NCBI GenBank assembly: GCA_013215095.1
Contig: JABSPM010000094.1
Span: 1-54,395 of the forward strand
Direction: 5' to 3'
DNA from: Flavobacteriaceae bacterium
GTDB lineage: Bacteria; Bacteroidota; Bacteroidia; Flavobacteriales; Flavobacteriaceae
Length of the DNA: 54,395 nucleotides
The first letter of the stretch is position 1. Each line of letters starts with the position of its first letter. This document shows, piece by piece, positions 28,124 to 37,650 of this stretch. Below the pieces are notes generated by a model. That model was not told the DNA's origin and did no database searches. It was given only the letters and a program-made list of their open reading frames with translations. Position numbers and translations under genes: made by a program.

Positions 28124-28191
28124 AGTGAGTGCCTTATAATTTCAGTTAAAATCTATTTTTAGGTGAATAACGAAAATTGTATTTTCGCAAC

Positions 28192-28569
28192 ATGAGTAAA
28201 CCGCTTACAAAACAGGAGTTGCACAACCTCGCTATGAACCACGTGGGTAAGGATTTAGAACAACGTGGTTTTGAATTTGTAGCTATCAATAGTCAATTAA
28301 AAAAACATCCACAGTTTGTTTGTATAGATAAGAATAATCAATATTTTTTTGTGATTGTCAATGCTGTAATGCTTCCTGATAATCCAAACAATTATGATGT
28401 TATTTGGATGGAAACATTTAAGAAACACGCAAGAGAAAAAAATGCTAAAGTTCTATACGCAGGAGTTGGTTTGGGTAACCCGAAAGGCGAATCGCTTCCA
28501 ATTTACTTAGATGAAGCCTACTTGATAGAATATAACGGTATTCAGGTGATTGAAACCAACCTAAATTAA
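28192..28569 (+). CDS. Conserved hypothetical protein, often labelled NqrF-like
   Basis: 125 residues from the ATG at 28192; a TTG 15 bases upstream is less likely. It has no membrane helix, ferredoxin cysteines or FAD motif, so it is not an NqrF subunit. Databases have, as I recall, labelled this flavobacterial family that way because of its position between nqr and apbE. Conserved-looking blocks are NHVGKDLEQRGFEFVAINSQ and YAGVGLGNPKG. A -7-like TATTTTCG ends only three bases ahead of the ATG, which suggests a leaderless message. Confidence 0.7.
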   Translation: MSKPLTKQELHNLAMNHVGKDLEQRGFEFVAINSQLKKHPQFVCIDKNNQYFFVIVNAVMLPDNPNNYDVIWMETFKKHAREKNAKVLYAGVGLGNPKGESLPIYLDEAYLIEYNGIQVIETNLN

Positions 28570-28898
28570 GATTGAATAATTCTATAATGGACCTTAAAAA
28601 CTGATGTGTGAAGTACTATGCCTTTGTAAGTGACTTAGCGTTTTTATACCAAGACTTTACTTAAAAAAAATCATAGCTAGGAGGACTTTAGCTGGTTACT
28701 TATAATCAAAAGAGTACTATGCGTTTAGCTATTTAGGAGTGCTTATATTGGCAATATACCCCAATTTACAGTAAGCGGATTTAAGCTATAAATAGCAATT
28801 AAATTGTCGTTCAAAACTCAAAAATAATTAGATTATATGCTATTTTTGCTATTATGTAAGATTACGAATTAAAATTTAGCGCTTAAACTTATTAATAT
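28570..28898. other. Intergenic region with apbE promoter candidate
   Basis: 329 bases without a gene. A perfect -7 element TATTTTTG lies at 28841-28848, 50 bases before the apbE start. No clear -33 element or hairpin is seen. The remainder is AT-rich and unremarkable. Confidence 0.45.
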
Positions 28899-29876
28899 AT
28901 GAAAAAAATAGCATTATTTGTAGTACTTTCAATATGTTTTTCTTGTCAAAGAGAGATTATAAACACTAAAATTTCTGGGCCAGTATTCGGAACTTCATAT
29001 AGTATACAATATTATTCGGAAGACACTCATGATGTTAAGAAAGCCTGTGATAGTCTATTTGAAGTTATTAATCAATCCATGTCAACCTATGACTCTAGCT
29101 CTATTATTTCAAAAATTAATAAAAATGAAGACGTAGAGATTGACACACATTTTAAGACTGTATTGGAAGCGTCAAAATTAGTATATAGGCATACACAAGG
29201 TGCTTTTGACCCAACAATTGGTGCTGTAGTCAATGCTTGGGATTTTGGACCAGAAGGTAAAATTGAAAACTTAGATAGTGTTAAGGTAAAGGAAATGATG
29301 CGGGTTGTAGGGTTAAATCGAGTAGGGATTGTTAATAACAAACTACAAAAACCTGAAATCATAAAAATGGACTTTAATGCTATTGCTAAGGGCTATGGTG
29401 TAGATGTCATCAGCGACTATTTAGAGTCGAAAGGTGTTAAGGATTATATCGTAGAAATTGGAGGGGAAATAAGAACTAGGGGGATTAACAAAGAGAAAGG
29501 AACTCAATGGGTTGTAGGAGTGGAAGCACCACGTTTTGATGGCGAACAATCACTAATGAATACCATTGTAATAAAAGATAAAGCGCTGGCTACCTCAGGA
29601 ACATATCGTAAATTTAAAGTGGATGCTTTAGGGCGTCGATATGCGCATATTATAGATGCTAAAACGGGTTATCCAAGCCAAACGAATTTGCTGAGTATTT
29701 CTGTAATAGCAGATAACTGTACTTTGGCAGATGCTTATGCTACGGCATTTAAAACCATGGGTATTGAGAAAATAAAAAGATTTTTGGAAACACACAGCGA
29801 GCTACAAGTCTTTTTAATTTTTGAAAATGAAGGCAAAGAGATAGAAAGCTTGACTTTAAATGGATTTCCAGAGTAG
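28899..29876 (+). CDS. apbE: FAD:protein FMN transferase
   Basis: 325 residues, a lipoprotein (C16 in CFSC). The enzyme transfers FMN from FAD to threonine in the flavinylation motif of NqrB and NqrC on the outer face of the membrane. Family signatures are MSTYDSSSIISKIN, GAFDPTIGAVVNAWDFG, DFNAIAKGYGVD, IVEIGGEIRTRG, ALATSGTYRKF and the metal-binding HIIDAKTGYP with DNCTLADAYATAF. It lies about 2.2 kb downstream of nqrF, which supports a maturation role for the complex. Confidence 0.96.
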   Translation: MKKIALFVVLSICFSCQREIINTKISGPVFGTSYSIQYYSEDTHDVKKACDSLFEVINQSMSTYDSSSIISKINKNEDVEIDTHFKTVLEASKLVYRHTQGAFDPTIGAVVNAWDFGPEGKIENLDSVKVKEMMRVVGLNRVGIVNNKLQKPEIIKMDFNAIAKGYGVDVISDYLESKGVKDYIVEIGGEIRTRGINKEKGTQWVVGVEAPRFDGEQSLMNTIVIKDKALATSGTYRKFKVDALGRRYAHIIDAKTGYPSQTNLLSISVIADNCTLADAYATAFKTMGIEKIKRFLETHSELQVFLIFENEGKEIESLTLNGFPE

Positions 29877-30018
29877 CCTTTTTAGAATACGACAAAATTT
29901 TCAATATTTAAGAGCAGATGAAATGAGATTGGTCTTCACAATTAATCAATTCAAAAGGTGAGCCACCTATAGAGATAATCTTTGTTTTGGTCAATTGTTC
30001 AACTAAAATTATGGTTTT

Positions 30019-30390
30019 TTAAGATACTGTATGTACTGCCAGAAGAAGCCAACCAACGATAAACAGTAAACCACCGATAGGCGTAATAGGACCTAGAAAT
30101 CTAAGTTTTTTCCCTTTTGCAGCACTAATGACTAAACCATAAATGCTAAAAGAAAACAAGACAATTCCTAGGGTAAAACACCAATACATAGCTGTACTGG
30201 TATAATGGATATTAAAACCTATACTTAGTAATGCAATAGCATGATACATTTGGTATTTAACTCCAGTTTCAAAACTCTTAAGTTGGTCTTCAGATAGCAT
30301 TTTTTTCAAGGCATGTGCACCAAAAGCACCGAGAAGTACGGCTAGCATTCCAAAGATAGCGCCAGTTATGATAACTATATTTTGCGACAT
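30019..30390 (-). CDS. DUF423 family small membrane protein
   Basis: 123 residues with four membrane helices (about 5-25, 42-60, 68-88, 98-118) and the family start GMLAVLLGAFGAHALK. Function unknown. It is the last gene of a minus-strand run map, DUF3050, methyltransferase, DUF423, starting 11 bases after the methyltransferase stop. Confidence 0.85.
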   Translation of the reverse strand: MSQNIVIITGAIFGMLAVLLGAFGAHALKKMLSEDQLKSFETGVKYQMYHAIALLSIGFNIHYTSTAMYWCFTLGIVLFSFSIYGLVISAAKGKKLRFLGPITPIGGLLFIVGWLLLAVHTVS

Positions 30391-30401
30391 AATTTTAGGA
30401 T

Positions 30402-31178
30402 TTATTTGCGAACTAAAGGTATAATTTCACCTTTGGCTAAGCAATATTTTTGTATTTCTTTTTCAGAAAATTGATGGGTGTAATTTACCTCTTCAACAGT
30501 AAAACCTATACTTCTAAGTTTGTCAAAATAATCACGACCATAGACACGGACATGGTCATATTGTCCAAATAGTTTTGCGCGTTCTTTGGGGTCAGTAATG
30601 CTATTATCTTCAAAGGTTGTTTTGCGATTGAGGTCTTGAGGAATTTGAAAAACACCAAAACCACCTGGTTTCAAAATACGATAGAGTTCTTGCATCGCTT
30701 TGGTATCATCAGGAATATGTTCTAAAACATGATTACATAAAATAATATCAAAGGACGCGTTCTCAAAGGGCAAATTGCAAATGTCTGCTTTCACATCTGC
30801 CAATGGCGATTCTAGGTCCGTAGTCACATAGTCTAAATGAGACATCTTCCTGAAACGCTTATAGAACGCCTGTTCAGGAGCAAAATGTAATACCTTTTTA
30901 GGACTGGAAAAAAAATCAGTTTCGTTTTTGAGATATAGCCATAGCAAACGATGACGTTCCAAAGATAATGTTGAAGGCGAGAGTACATTATGACGTTGTC
31001 TTCCATAGCCATAAGGCAAAAACAATCTAAAGCTCTTTCCATCAATAGGGTCTGTAAAGCGTTTGCCTTTTAAAAAAAATGCTATTATAGGTCGACCTAC
31101 ATAGCTCAGTCTAATGAGTAATGGTCTTGGTATTGTGTTTAATATGAATTTAAAAAGTGATTTCAAAAATTTAAACAA
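30402..31178 (-). CDS. Class I SAM-dependent methyltransferase
   Basis: 258 residues. The Rossmann fold has [10 protein letters not shown] as a motif I variant, [18 protein letters not shown], and [19 protein letters not shown] with [13 protein letters not shown] (Methyltransf_11-like). The substrate is unknown. The frame begins with TTG, since an in-frame stop lies upstream and no ATG is close. The TTG overlaps the stop of the DUF3050 gene by 8 bases, consistent with coupled translation. Confidence 0.82.
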   Translation of the reverse strand: MFKFLKSLFKFILNTIPRPLLIRLSYVGRPIIAFFLKGKRFTDPIDGKSFRLFLPYGYGRQRHNVLSPSTLSLERHRLLWLYLKNETDFFSSPKKVLHFAPEQAFYKRFRKMSHLDYVTTDLESPLADVKADICNLPFENASFDIILCNHVLEHIPDDTKAMQELYRILKPGGFGVFQIPQDLNRKTTFEDNSITDPKERAKLFGQYDHVRVYGRDYFDKLRSIGFTVEEVNYTHQFSEKEIQKYCLAKGEIIPLVRK

Positions 31179-31953
31179 GGCTTGTTTTAGATGTTTTTAT
31201 TTGAGACGTAATGCTCGTCCATAAATCAATACGATGTTGCAGGGCTTGTTTTGCAACTTCTAGTGCATCATTCCATTTACTATCGTCATCACCACATAAT
31301 TCTTCAATCATTTTTAAGGATAATGGACCATGCTCATCGCCATCAAGTTCAATATGTCTGTCGAGATAATATTTCAGCTTAGAGCAGTCTTTATTATCTG
31401 TTTGTGATTTATCTATAATTTCATAGAACATATCTGGAATAATATCTTCGCGTCCAAAAGTAAATGCCGAGGCAATCTTATGTGCTTCTTTGGAGTCAAT
31501 GATATCAAATGTAAATTTGATAAAATCAGCAGTTTGTGGTTCAATAGCACTATCTTTTAAACTTTCATCTATGGTCTTGCCATGGCGTAAATGTTTGAGG
31601 AAATTATCGATATTAGCAGTGCTGGCGTTAATCTGATGCATGGCATCAAGATACATTTCGTAATGACTTTGCGGTTGTTCTTCGGCGTTTAAATCACTTT
31701 CTTCTCCTAAAACAATTTCGTTTATAAAACGTGCTGTAGCAGGGTTTTTAGCAGGCATCCAAGGCACAGATGTTGTGGTCAATTGGTTTTGCAAAGCCTT
31801 TAATAGTGACATGAAATCCCATACAGCGAAAATATGAGATTCCATAAAAATTTGGATGTCTTCAATGGTCTTTAGATTGCCATATAAAGGATGTTTATTT
31901 AATGCTGCACGTAATGCAGTTAATTCGGTTTCAATAGTGTGTATTCGTGTCAT
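31171..31953 (-). CDS. DUF3050 domain-containing protein
   Basis: 260 residues, all-helical and soluble. The family belongs to the haem-oxygenase-like fold group. Recognisable segments are [19 protein letters not shown] near residue 32, [15 protein letters not shown] and [18 protein letters not shown]. The histidines and glutamates in these blocks could bind a di-iron centre, as in some relatives, but this is inference. It starts 5 bases after map. Confidence 0.85.
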   Translation of the reverse strand: MTRIHTIETELTALRAALNKHPLYGNLKTIEDIQIFMESHIFAVWDFMSLLKALQNQLTTTSVPWMPAKNPATARFINEIVLGEESDLNAEEQPQSHYEMYLDAMHQINASTANIDNFLKHLRHGKTIDESLKDSAIEPQTADFIKFTFDIIDSKEAHKIASAFTFGREDIIPDMFYEIIDKSQTDNKDCSKLKYYLDRHIELDGDEHGPLSLKMIEELCGDDDSKWNDALEVAKQALQHRIDLWTSITSQIKTSKTSLV

Positions 31954-31958
31954 TAGAT

Positions 31959-32777
31959 TTAAATAATTATTGGGTTTTGTCTAAATTCGTCTTCTTCATT
32001 ACTTTCAATATCTAGTGCGTCATAGATATAGGCAAAAGTTGAAAGCAACTCTGGTTTACCATCTACGATAGCGACATCATGCTCAAAATGAGCACTAGGC
32101 TTTTTGTCTAATGTTGTTATTGTCCAACCATCTCTATGTTGTTTGATGCGTTGTGTACCAAGATTGACCATAGGCTCAATAGCTACCACCATACCCTCTA
32201 TAAATTTCTTACCACGACCACGTTTGCCGTAATTTGGCATTTCTGGAGCTTCATGCATTTTACGACCTAAGCCATGACCTACCAATTCTCTTACCACACC
32301 GTATCCGTGTGATTCGCAATGATTTTGGATGGCATACCCAACATCTCCAACACGATTATTAATTTTAAACTCACGAATACCAACATATAAAGATGCTTTT
32401 GTAACTTTAAGAAGCTGTTCAACCTCCGGAGAAATTTCTCCAACCGCAAAAGTATAGGCGTGGTCGCCATAAAAGCCATTTTTAATAGCACCACAATCAA
32501 TGGAAATAATATCACCCGATTTTAAAGGCTCGTTGTTTGGAATACCATGAACAACTTGCTCATTTGGACTCATGCATAGCGTATTAGGAAAGTCGTATAG
32601 GCCTAGAAATCCTGGGATTGCTCCTTGCGAACGTATAAATTCTTCTGCCATAGCATCGAGCTGTAATGTTGTAACGCCAGGCTTTACCTCTTTGGCAAGC
32701 ATGCCTAAAGTTTTAGAGACAACCAAGGCACTTTCGCGCATTAATTCTATTTCTTCTTTGGTTTTTGATATAATCAT
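31959..32777 (-). CDS. map: Type I methionine aminopeptidase
   Basis: 272 residues, the standard short type I enzyme, which removes N-terminal methionine from new proteins. Metal ligands are in [19 protein letters not shown] (two Asp), [12 protein letters not shown] (His), VVAIEPMV (Glu) and FEHDVAI region (Glu near the C-terminus of the fold in AVAIEP/HFEHD spacing). It heads the four-gene operon with a good -7 element 23 bases upstream. Confidence 0.95.
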   Translation of the reverse strand: MIISKTKEEIELMRESALVVSKTLGMLAKEVKPGVTTLQLDAMAEEFIRSQGAIPGFLGLYDFPNTLCMSPNEQVVHGIPNNEPLKSGDIISIDCGAIKNGFYGDHAYTFAVGEISPEVEQLLKVTKASLYVGIREFKINNRVGDVGYAIQNHCESHGYGVVRELVGHGLGRKMHEAPEMPNYGKRGRGKKFIEGMVVAIEPMVNLGTQRIKQHRDGWTITTLDKKPSAHFEHDVAIVDGKPELLSTFAYIYDALDIESNEEDEFRQNPIII

Positions 32778-32799
32778 GTGTTTGTAACAATTGTAGGTG

Positions 32800-32807
32800 C
32801 AAAGATA
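32800..32807 (-). promoter_or_regulatory. Predicted -7 element of the map operon
   Basis: TATCTTTG on the minus strand, a perfect TAnnTTTG match, 23 bases before the map ATG. The -33 element is not clear. Confidence 0.5.
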
Positions 32808-32878
32808 CTCAAAATTAACATGCTATTATTTTAAAAATTAATATGACTTTTTATGCTATTTAGAATGAGTTTAATTAA

Positions 32879-32886
32879 TATTTTTG
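32879..32886 (+). promoter_or_regulatory. Predicted -7 element of the acetyl-CoA hydrolase gene
   Basis: TATTTTTG, a perfect consensus match, 18 bases before the ATG at 32905. Confidence 0.5.
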
Positions 32887-32904
32887 CAATATAAAATAAT
32901 TATT

Positions 32905-34170
32905 ATGTACAAATCTGTTAGTGCTCAAGAAGCAGTAAAAGTTATCAAATCTAATGATAGAGTGTACTTGCAGGCAGCGGCTGCCGTACCTCAGGTATTA
33001 ATTAATGCCATGACTGAGCGTCATGAAGAACTTAAAAATGTAGAAGTTTGTCATCTACATATTGAAGGCGAGGCACCTTATGCTAATCCAGAATTACATG
33101 AGAGTTTTCATGTAAATTCCTTTTTTATTGGAAAAAATGTTAGACACACATTAAAAGCAGGAAATGGGTCTTATACTCCAGTTTTTTTAAGTGAATTACC
33201 AATTTTATTCAAAAGAAATAATATTGATTTGGACGTGGCATTAATTCATGTTTCGGTTCCAGATAAACATGGGTACTGCTCTTTGGGTGTTTCTGTAGAG
33301 GCCACTTTAGCGGCTATTGACAATGCTTCTGTTGTCATAGCACAGGTTAATGAGCAAATGCCAAGAACACATGGAGATGGTATTATTCACTTTAGTGAGA
33401 TTGATATGTTTGTGGAATGCAATGAGCCCTTACCAGAACATAATTTGGCGCAGCCAACTGAAACGGAACAAAAAATTGGTGATTTTGTAGCAGGATTGAT
33501 AGAGGACAAAAGCACACTTCAAATGGGTATTGGAAGTATTCCAAATGCTGTGTTGTCGAGGTTAACAAATCATAAAGATTTAGGATTACATACAGAAATG
33601 TTTTCTGATGGGGTAATTGATTTGATTTTGAAAGATGTCATTAATGGAAACCATAAAAGCGTTAACCCTGGTCGTGCATTGACAACATTTTTAGTAGGTT
33701 CAAAACGTTTGTATGATTATGTAGATGATAATCCATTTGTAGAAATGCGCGAATGTGATTATACAAATGATGTTGCTATTATTAGACAAAATAAAAAGAT
33801 GGTAGCCATTAACTCTGCTGTAGAAGTTGATGTCACGGGTCAAGTTTGCGCAGATTCTATTGGTTCCAAAATGTACTCGGGTGTAGGTGGTCAAATGGAT
33901 TTTATTAGAGCAGCCTCTTTAAGTGATGGCGGAAAAGCAATTATAGCATTGCCATCGATAACCAAAAATGGAATTAGTAGAATTGTGCCATCATTAAAAC
34001 CAGGAGCTGGTGTTGTAACGACAAGAGCTCATGTTCACTATGTTGTAACCGAGTATGGTGTGGCCAATTTATATGGAAAAACCATTAAAGAACGTGTAAA
34101 AGCTTTAGTAAATATTGCGCATCCAGATCATAGGGAATTCATAGATAGACAATATTTTGAATTACTATAA
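32905..34170 (+). CDS. Acetyl-CoA hydrolase/CoA-transferase family protein
   Basis: 421 residues from the ATG at 32905; a TTG in frame at 32884 is inside the promoter and rejected. Family features: MGIGSIPNAVLSRL, the expected catalytic glutamate in LHTEMFSDGVIDL, GVGGQMDFIRAA and VVTEYGVANLYGKTIKER. Members are acetyl-CoA hydrolases, succinyl-CoA:acetate or 4-hydroxybutyrate CoA-transferases. Sequence alone does not settle which. Cytosolic. Confidence 0.9.
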   Translation: MYKSVSAQEAVKVIKSNDRVYLQAAAAVPQVLINAMTERHEELKNVEVCHLHIEGEAPYANPELHESFHVNSFFIGKNVRHTLKAGNGSYTPVFLSELPILFKRNNIDLDVALIHVSVPDKHGYCSLGVSVEATLAAIDNASVVIAQVNEQMPRTHGDGIIHFSEIDMFVECNEPLPEHNLAQPTETEQKIGDFVAGLIEDKSTLQMGIGSIPNAVLSRLTNHKDLGLHTEMFSDGVIDLILKDVINGNHKSVNPGRALTTFLVGSKRLYDYVDDNPFVEMRECDYTNDVAIIRQNKKMVAINSAVEVDVTGQVCADSIGSKMYSGVGGQMDFIRAASLSDGGKAIIALPSITKNGISRIVPSLKPGAGVVTTRAHVHYVVTEYGVANLYGKTIKERVKALVNIAHPDHREFIDRQYFELL

Positions 34171-34197
34171 CCTCATCTGACTGCTAGTGTTTTTAAT

Positions 34198-34611
34198 TTA
34201 AGAATTGAAAAGGTTTCGAAAGAAACCTTTTCTTTTTTTACTTTGAACTAGAGGCATTTGGTTTGTTAGCATTTGATACATTTCTCCCCAGCCCAAAACA
34301 CCGCCAATATTTCTATCGTCAATAAATAAATCAGCGTTAATTTTACGACTGTAGGTGTTATCAAACTGTTCTTCGGGAAAACTATTATTCACAGCATAGA
34401 AGCTTATGCCATTGGTCTTGCAGAAAGCTACAGCTTCTTCTAAGCGGTCGCCGCTTCTATAGGTCCAAAGAATGATACGATGCCCATCTTCCATCAATTT
34501 TTTTAAAGTTTCAAATGCAAAGATACGAGGTTTTCCAATACCAGGATAAGCGTCTTCAACGATAGTGCCGTCAAAGTCTACGGCAATAGTAAGTTTGTTA
34601 TGGAGGTTCAT
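34198..34611 (-). CDS. HAD-superfamily phosphatase, BT0820-like
   Basis: 137 residues, small cap-less HAD fold: nucleophile motif AVDFDGTIVEDAYPGIG, motif II ILWTYRSG, and metal-binding FIDDRNIGG. The substrate is unknown. It starts 18 bases after gpmI on the same strand and is probably co-transcribed. Its last dozen codons also form the terminator hairpin of the convergent upstream gene. Confidence 0.88.
   Translation of the reverse strand: MNLHNKLTIAVDFDGTIVEDAYPGIGKPRIFAFETLKKLMEDGHRIILWTYRSGDRLEEAVAFCKTNGISFYAVNNSFPEEQFDNTYSRKINADLFIDDRNIGGVLGWGEMYQMLTNQMPLVQSKKRKGFFRNLFNS
34207..34240 (+). terminator. Terminator of the acetyl-CoA hydrolase gene, inside the HAD gene
   Basis: GAAAAGGTTTC (34207-34217), loop GAAA, GAAACCTTTTC (34222-34232), then a T run. 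This is an intact plus-strand terminator that lies wholly within the C-terminal codons (about KKRKGFF) of the convergent gene. Confidence 0.85.
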
Positions 34612-34629
34612 TGTTAGTGTGATTTTGGT

Positions 34630-36144
34630 CTAAATTAAGGAATTCTGAGTCATTTCGGATGGTTTTTCTATGCCTAATAATGTTAAAATTGTCGGTGCAA
34701 TATCTCCAAGAATTCCGTCTTTTATATGTGTTAAGTTATTATCAATAAGTATAATTGGTACAGGGTTGGTCGTGTGGGCAGTATGTGGGCTACCATCAGG
34801 ATTAATCATGGTTTCACAATTGCCGTGGTCTGCAATTAATAATGTTGTATAATTATGTTTTAATGCTGTAGTTACAACGTCTTTAACACATTGGTCAACG
34901 ACTTCGCAGGCTTTTATGGCAGCTGCCATAACTCCCGTATGTCCTACCATATCACCATTGGCAAAATTTAGGCAAACAAAATCAGGATTTCCTTTTTCTA
35001 ATTCAGGAATTAAAGCATCTCGCAATTGATAAGCACTCATTTCAGGCTTTAAGTCATAAGTAGCTACCTTTGGAGAATTTCTTAAAATTCTGGTTTCCCC
35101 CTTAAATGGCGCTTCGCGTCCTCCCGAAAAGAAAAAAGTGACATGTGGGTATTTTTCAGTTTCTGCAATACGTATTTGCGATTTACCATGCGCCTCTAAA
35201 ACTTCTCCCAGTGTGTTTTCTAGATTTTCCTTGTTGAAAATGACATGAATGCCATCAAATGTAGCATCGTAATTAGTCATAGTAACATAATACAATGCGA
35301 GCTTTTGCATGTCAAATTCATGAAAATCCTGCTGAGATAAAGCTTGGGTTAATTGTCGACCTCTATCCGTTCTAAAATTAAAAAAGATAACCACATCATC
35401 AGTGTTAATCGTTGCCACAGGTGTATCGTTTTCTGTAAGGATAATGGGTCTAATAAACTCATCTGTAATACCGTTATCATAACTTTTTGCAATAGCGTCT
35501 AGAGCGTTTGTTGCGGTTTGCCCTTTTGCATTAACGATAGCATCATAAGCCATTTGAATACGGTCCCATCGTTTATCTCTATCCATTGCATAATAACGTC
35601 CAATCACAGTGGCAAGCTTTCCATTGGTTTTGTCTAGATGATTTTCCAATTCTGAAATGAAACCATAGCCAGATTTTGGGTCTACGTCACGACCATCGGT
35701 AAAAGCATGAACATATTTTTTGGAAACCCCAAAGTCTTCTGCAGCCGCTAGTAATCCAAATAAATGATTGATATGAGAATGGACACCACCATCACTTACC
35801 AATCCAAGAAAATGAATGGACTTGTTGTTGGATTTTGCATGCCTAAAAGCCTCAAGAAGTACCTGCTCATTTTGTAAAGCGTTCTGTTTTATTGCTAAAT
35901 TGATTTTGGCTAAATCTTGATATACAATTCTACCCGCGCCAAGATTCATATGTCCAACTTCACTATTTCCCATTTGACCCTCAGGTAAACCTACATGACA
36001 TCCATCCGTTCTTAAGCTGGCATGAGGATACGTGTTGTATAGTGTGTCTATAAAAGGCGTTTGGGCATTATCTATGGCAGAGACTTTAGGGTCTGGAGAC
36101 ATGCCCCAGCCATCTAAAATCATTAGAATTGTTTTTTTGTTCAT
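34630..36144 (-). CDS. gpmI: 2,3-bisphosphoglycerate-independent phosphoglycerate mutase
   Basis: 504 residues from the ATG at 36144; a TTG one codon upstream also fits. Interconverts 3- and 2-phosphoglycerate in glycolysis using two Mn2+. Signatures: ILDGWG, the phospho-serine loop MGNSEVGHMNLGAG, HAFTDGRDVDP, GRYYAMDRDKRWDR, and the metal site IADHGNCE with PHTAHTTNPVP. Standard length. The HAD gene follows closely. Confidence 0.97.
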   Translation of the reverse strand: MNKKTILMILDGWGMSPDPKVSAIDNAQTPFIDTLYNTYPHASLRTDGCHVGLPEGQMGNSEVGHMNLGAGRIVYQDLAKINLAIKQNALQNEQVLLEAFRHAKSNNKSIHFLGLVSDGGVHSHINHLFGLLAAAEDFGVSKKYVHAFTDGRDVDPKSGYGFISELENHLDKTNGKLATVIGRYYAMDRDKRWDRIQMAYDAIVNAKGQTATNALDAIAKSYDNGITDEFIRPIILTENDTPVATINTDDVVIFFNFRTDRGRQLTQALSQQDFHEFDMQKLALYYVTMTNYDATFDGIHVIFNKENLENTLGEVLEAHGKSQIRIAETEKYPHVTFFFSGGREAPFKGETRILRNSPKVATYDLKPEMSAYQLRDALIPELEKGNPDFVCLNFANGDMVGHTGVMAAAIKACEVVDQCVKDVVTTALKHNYTTLLIADHGNCETMINPDGSPHTAHTTNPVPIILIDNNLTHIKDGILGDIAPTILTLLGIEKPSEMTQNSLI

Positions 36145-36160
36145 CAATGAAAATTTGTTA

Positions 36161-36168
36161 CAAATATA
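36161..36168 (-). promoter_or_regulatory. Predicted -7 element of gpmI
   Basis: TATATTTG on the minus strand, a perfect match, 16 bases before the gpmI ATG. The -33 region would fall inside the terminator hairpin of the upstream gene. Confidence 0.5.
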
Positions 36169-36174
36169 AATAAC

Positions 36175-36202
36175 AAAATCCTGCTATTTTGCAGGATTTT
36201 TT
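36175..36202 (-). terminator. Terminator of the M48 peptidase gene
   Basis: AAAATCCTGC / GCAGGATTTT perfect arms with a six-base loop, A- and T-rich flanks. It is 25 bases past the stop of the minus-strand M48 gene. Confidence 0.8.
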
Positions 36203-36226
36203 AAAAGTATGTTTTAATCGCAGAAT

Positions 36227-36991
36227 TTACTGGTTTCTGTATTTTTTTATGGAAGCTTTTATTTTTTCAATACGATTTTCTGGGTCAGGGTGCGTACTTT
36301 GAAATTCAGGAACTCTATTTGGACCTGCCGCAGTTTTTAAAATTTGCATGACACCAATCATCTCTTCGGGATTATAACCCGCGTCAATCATGAATTTTAC
36401 ACCAAGATCATCACTTTCTAGTTCGTCACCACGACCATTTTTTAATAATTGTCCTTGTCCATATTGTTGAGCCACGCTGCCCAAATCAATGGCAGAACTT
36501 CCCATAGCCAATACTTTCCAAAAATTAGCATTAGTAATTCTCTCGTTTGAATGCTTTCCTAAGACATGTCCAATTTCATGACCTAAAACCCCAGCAAGCT
36601 GATCTTCGTTTTCAAGCTTAGAGAATAATGCATAGGTGATAAATATTTGTCCTCCAGGAAGCGCAAAAGCATTAATGGTGTTTTTATCTGCTAATAAATG
36701 AAAATCATATTGATATGGAGTCGTTTTTGCAATGCTATTATTGACGAGTTTATGGCCAACTTGATCAACAAAATTTTGGTACTGTTCATTGGGATATAGA
36801 CCACCATGTTGTTGTTCCATATTAGGCAAGCTTTGTAATCCAATAGTTATTTCTTCATCAGGAGAGAGTGAAATGGCTTGTTTTTTTCCTGTATAGGGAT
36901 TTACTTCTTCTTGGCTGCATTTTCTCAGAAATGCAAAGGTCGCTACAGCTAAGAAAATAAAAAATCTAACTTTAAAATTCTTACCTCTCAT
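36227..36991 (-). CDS. M48 family metallopeptidase, probable lipoprotein
   Basis: 254 residues from the ATG at 36991; a longer frame starts with TTG 36 bases upstream. N-terminal hydrophobic segment ends at a cysteine (RKCSQEE), so probably lipidated and periplasmic, like BepA/LoiP-type quality-control proteases. Zinc site: LGHEIGHVLGKHS (HExxH) and the glutamate in DELESDDLGVKFM. STHPDPENRI is also typical of the family. Confidence 0.9.
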   Translation of the reverse strand: MRGKNFKVRFFIFLAVATFAFLRKCSQEEVNPYTGKKQAISLSPDEEITIGLQSLPNMEQQHGGLYPNEQYQNFVDQVGHKLVNNSIAKTTPYQYDFHLLADKNTINAFALPGGQIFITYALFSKLENEDQLAGVLGHEIGHVLGKHSNERITNANFWKVLAMGSSAIDLGSVAQQYGQGQLLKNGRGDELESDDLGVKFMIDAGYNPEEMIGVMQILKTAAGPNRVPEFQSTHPDPENRIEKIKASIKKYRNQ

Positions 36992-37064
36992 AGTTTTGTG
37001 GTGTCGTGTTATGATGTGAAAATACAAATTATTTAGAGTATAAATTAGGACACAAAAAAGTCAG

Positions 37065-37586
37065 TTAGGTCACGTTGTAGTTCCTTTTTGTAATTACATA
37101 ACACTTAGCAGGTTCGTCTTCATGAATAAAATCTTTGACAAAATGAAGCCCAGATTTTAAGGCTACTTTTTGTGATCCTATGTTGTCTTTATGGACATGA
37201 GCAACAATGCAATCTAATTTTAAAACCGAAAACCCATACGCCAAAGCCGCTTTTGTGGCTTCGGTGGCATAACCCTTATTCCAATGTTTTTTATAAAACC
37301 GATACCCTATATCTGCAAAGTTTTCTTTGGGATGGTATTTTAGTCCACACCACCCAATCATTGCGTTTGTAGTTTTTAAACAAACAGCCCAACGCCCCAT
37401 TTTATAATTGACATAATTACATTGGTACGCTTTTAGAAATTCTTTTGCTGCCGCTATAGATGCAAAAGGTACATCACCAGTGTACTTGATGACTGCATTG
37501 TCCGTATTCATCTCAAAAAAGTGTAGCGCGTCTTCGAGTGTTAATTCTCTAAGGTATAAGCGATTGGTTTTTGTGATGAGAATCAT
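37065..37586 (-). CDS. GNAT family N-acetyltransferase (RimJ/RimL-like)
   Basis: 173 residues, Acetyltransf_3 type: TNRLYLRELTLEDA at the start, MIGWCGLKYHPKENFADIGY, the acetyl-CoA loop KKHWNKGYATEATKA, and VHKDNIGSQKVALKSGL. The acceptor is unknown. Single gene next to the tRNA. Confidence 0.9.
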   Translation of the reverse strand: MILITKTNRLYLRELTLEDALHFFEMNTDNAVIKYTGDVPFASIAAAKEFLKAYQCNYVNYKMGRWAVCLKTTNAMIGWCGLKYHPKENFADIGYRFYKKHWNKGYATEATKAALAYGFSVLKLDCIVAHVHKDNIGSQKVALKSGLHFVKDFIHEDEPAKCYVITKRNYNVT

Positions 37587-37608
37587 TAAAAAAAGTTCCT
37601 AAAATTAT

Positions 37609-37640
37609 TTGTTTTAACACAATCTGTTTTTATATATTTG
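37609..37640 (+). promoter_or_regulatory. Promoter of tRNA-Gly
   Basis: TTG at 37609-37611, 21-base spacer, TATATTTG at 37633-37640. This is the best complete Bacteroidota promoter in the window, ten bases before the mature tRNA. Confidence 0.75.
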
Positions 37641-37650
37641 CACCAGAATT

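Noticed and set aside
28192-28569. Calling this gene an NQR subunit F
   Set aside because: It has none of the ferredoxin, FAD or NADH motifs, and the true nqrF is at 25379-26689.
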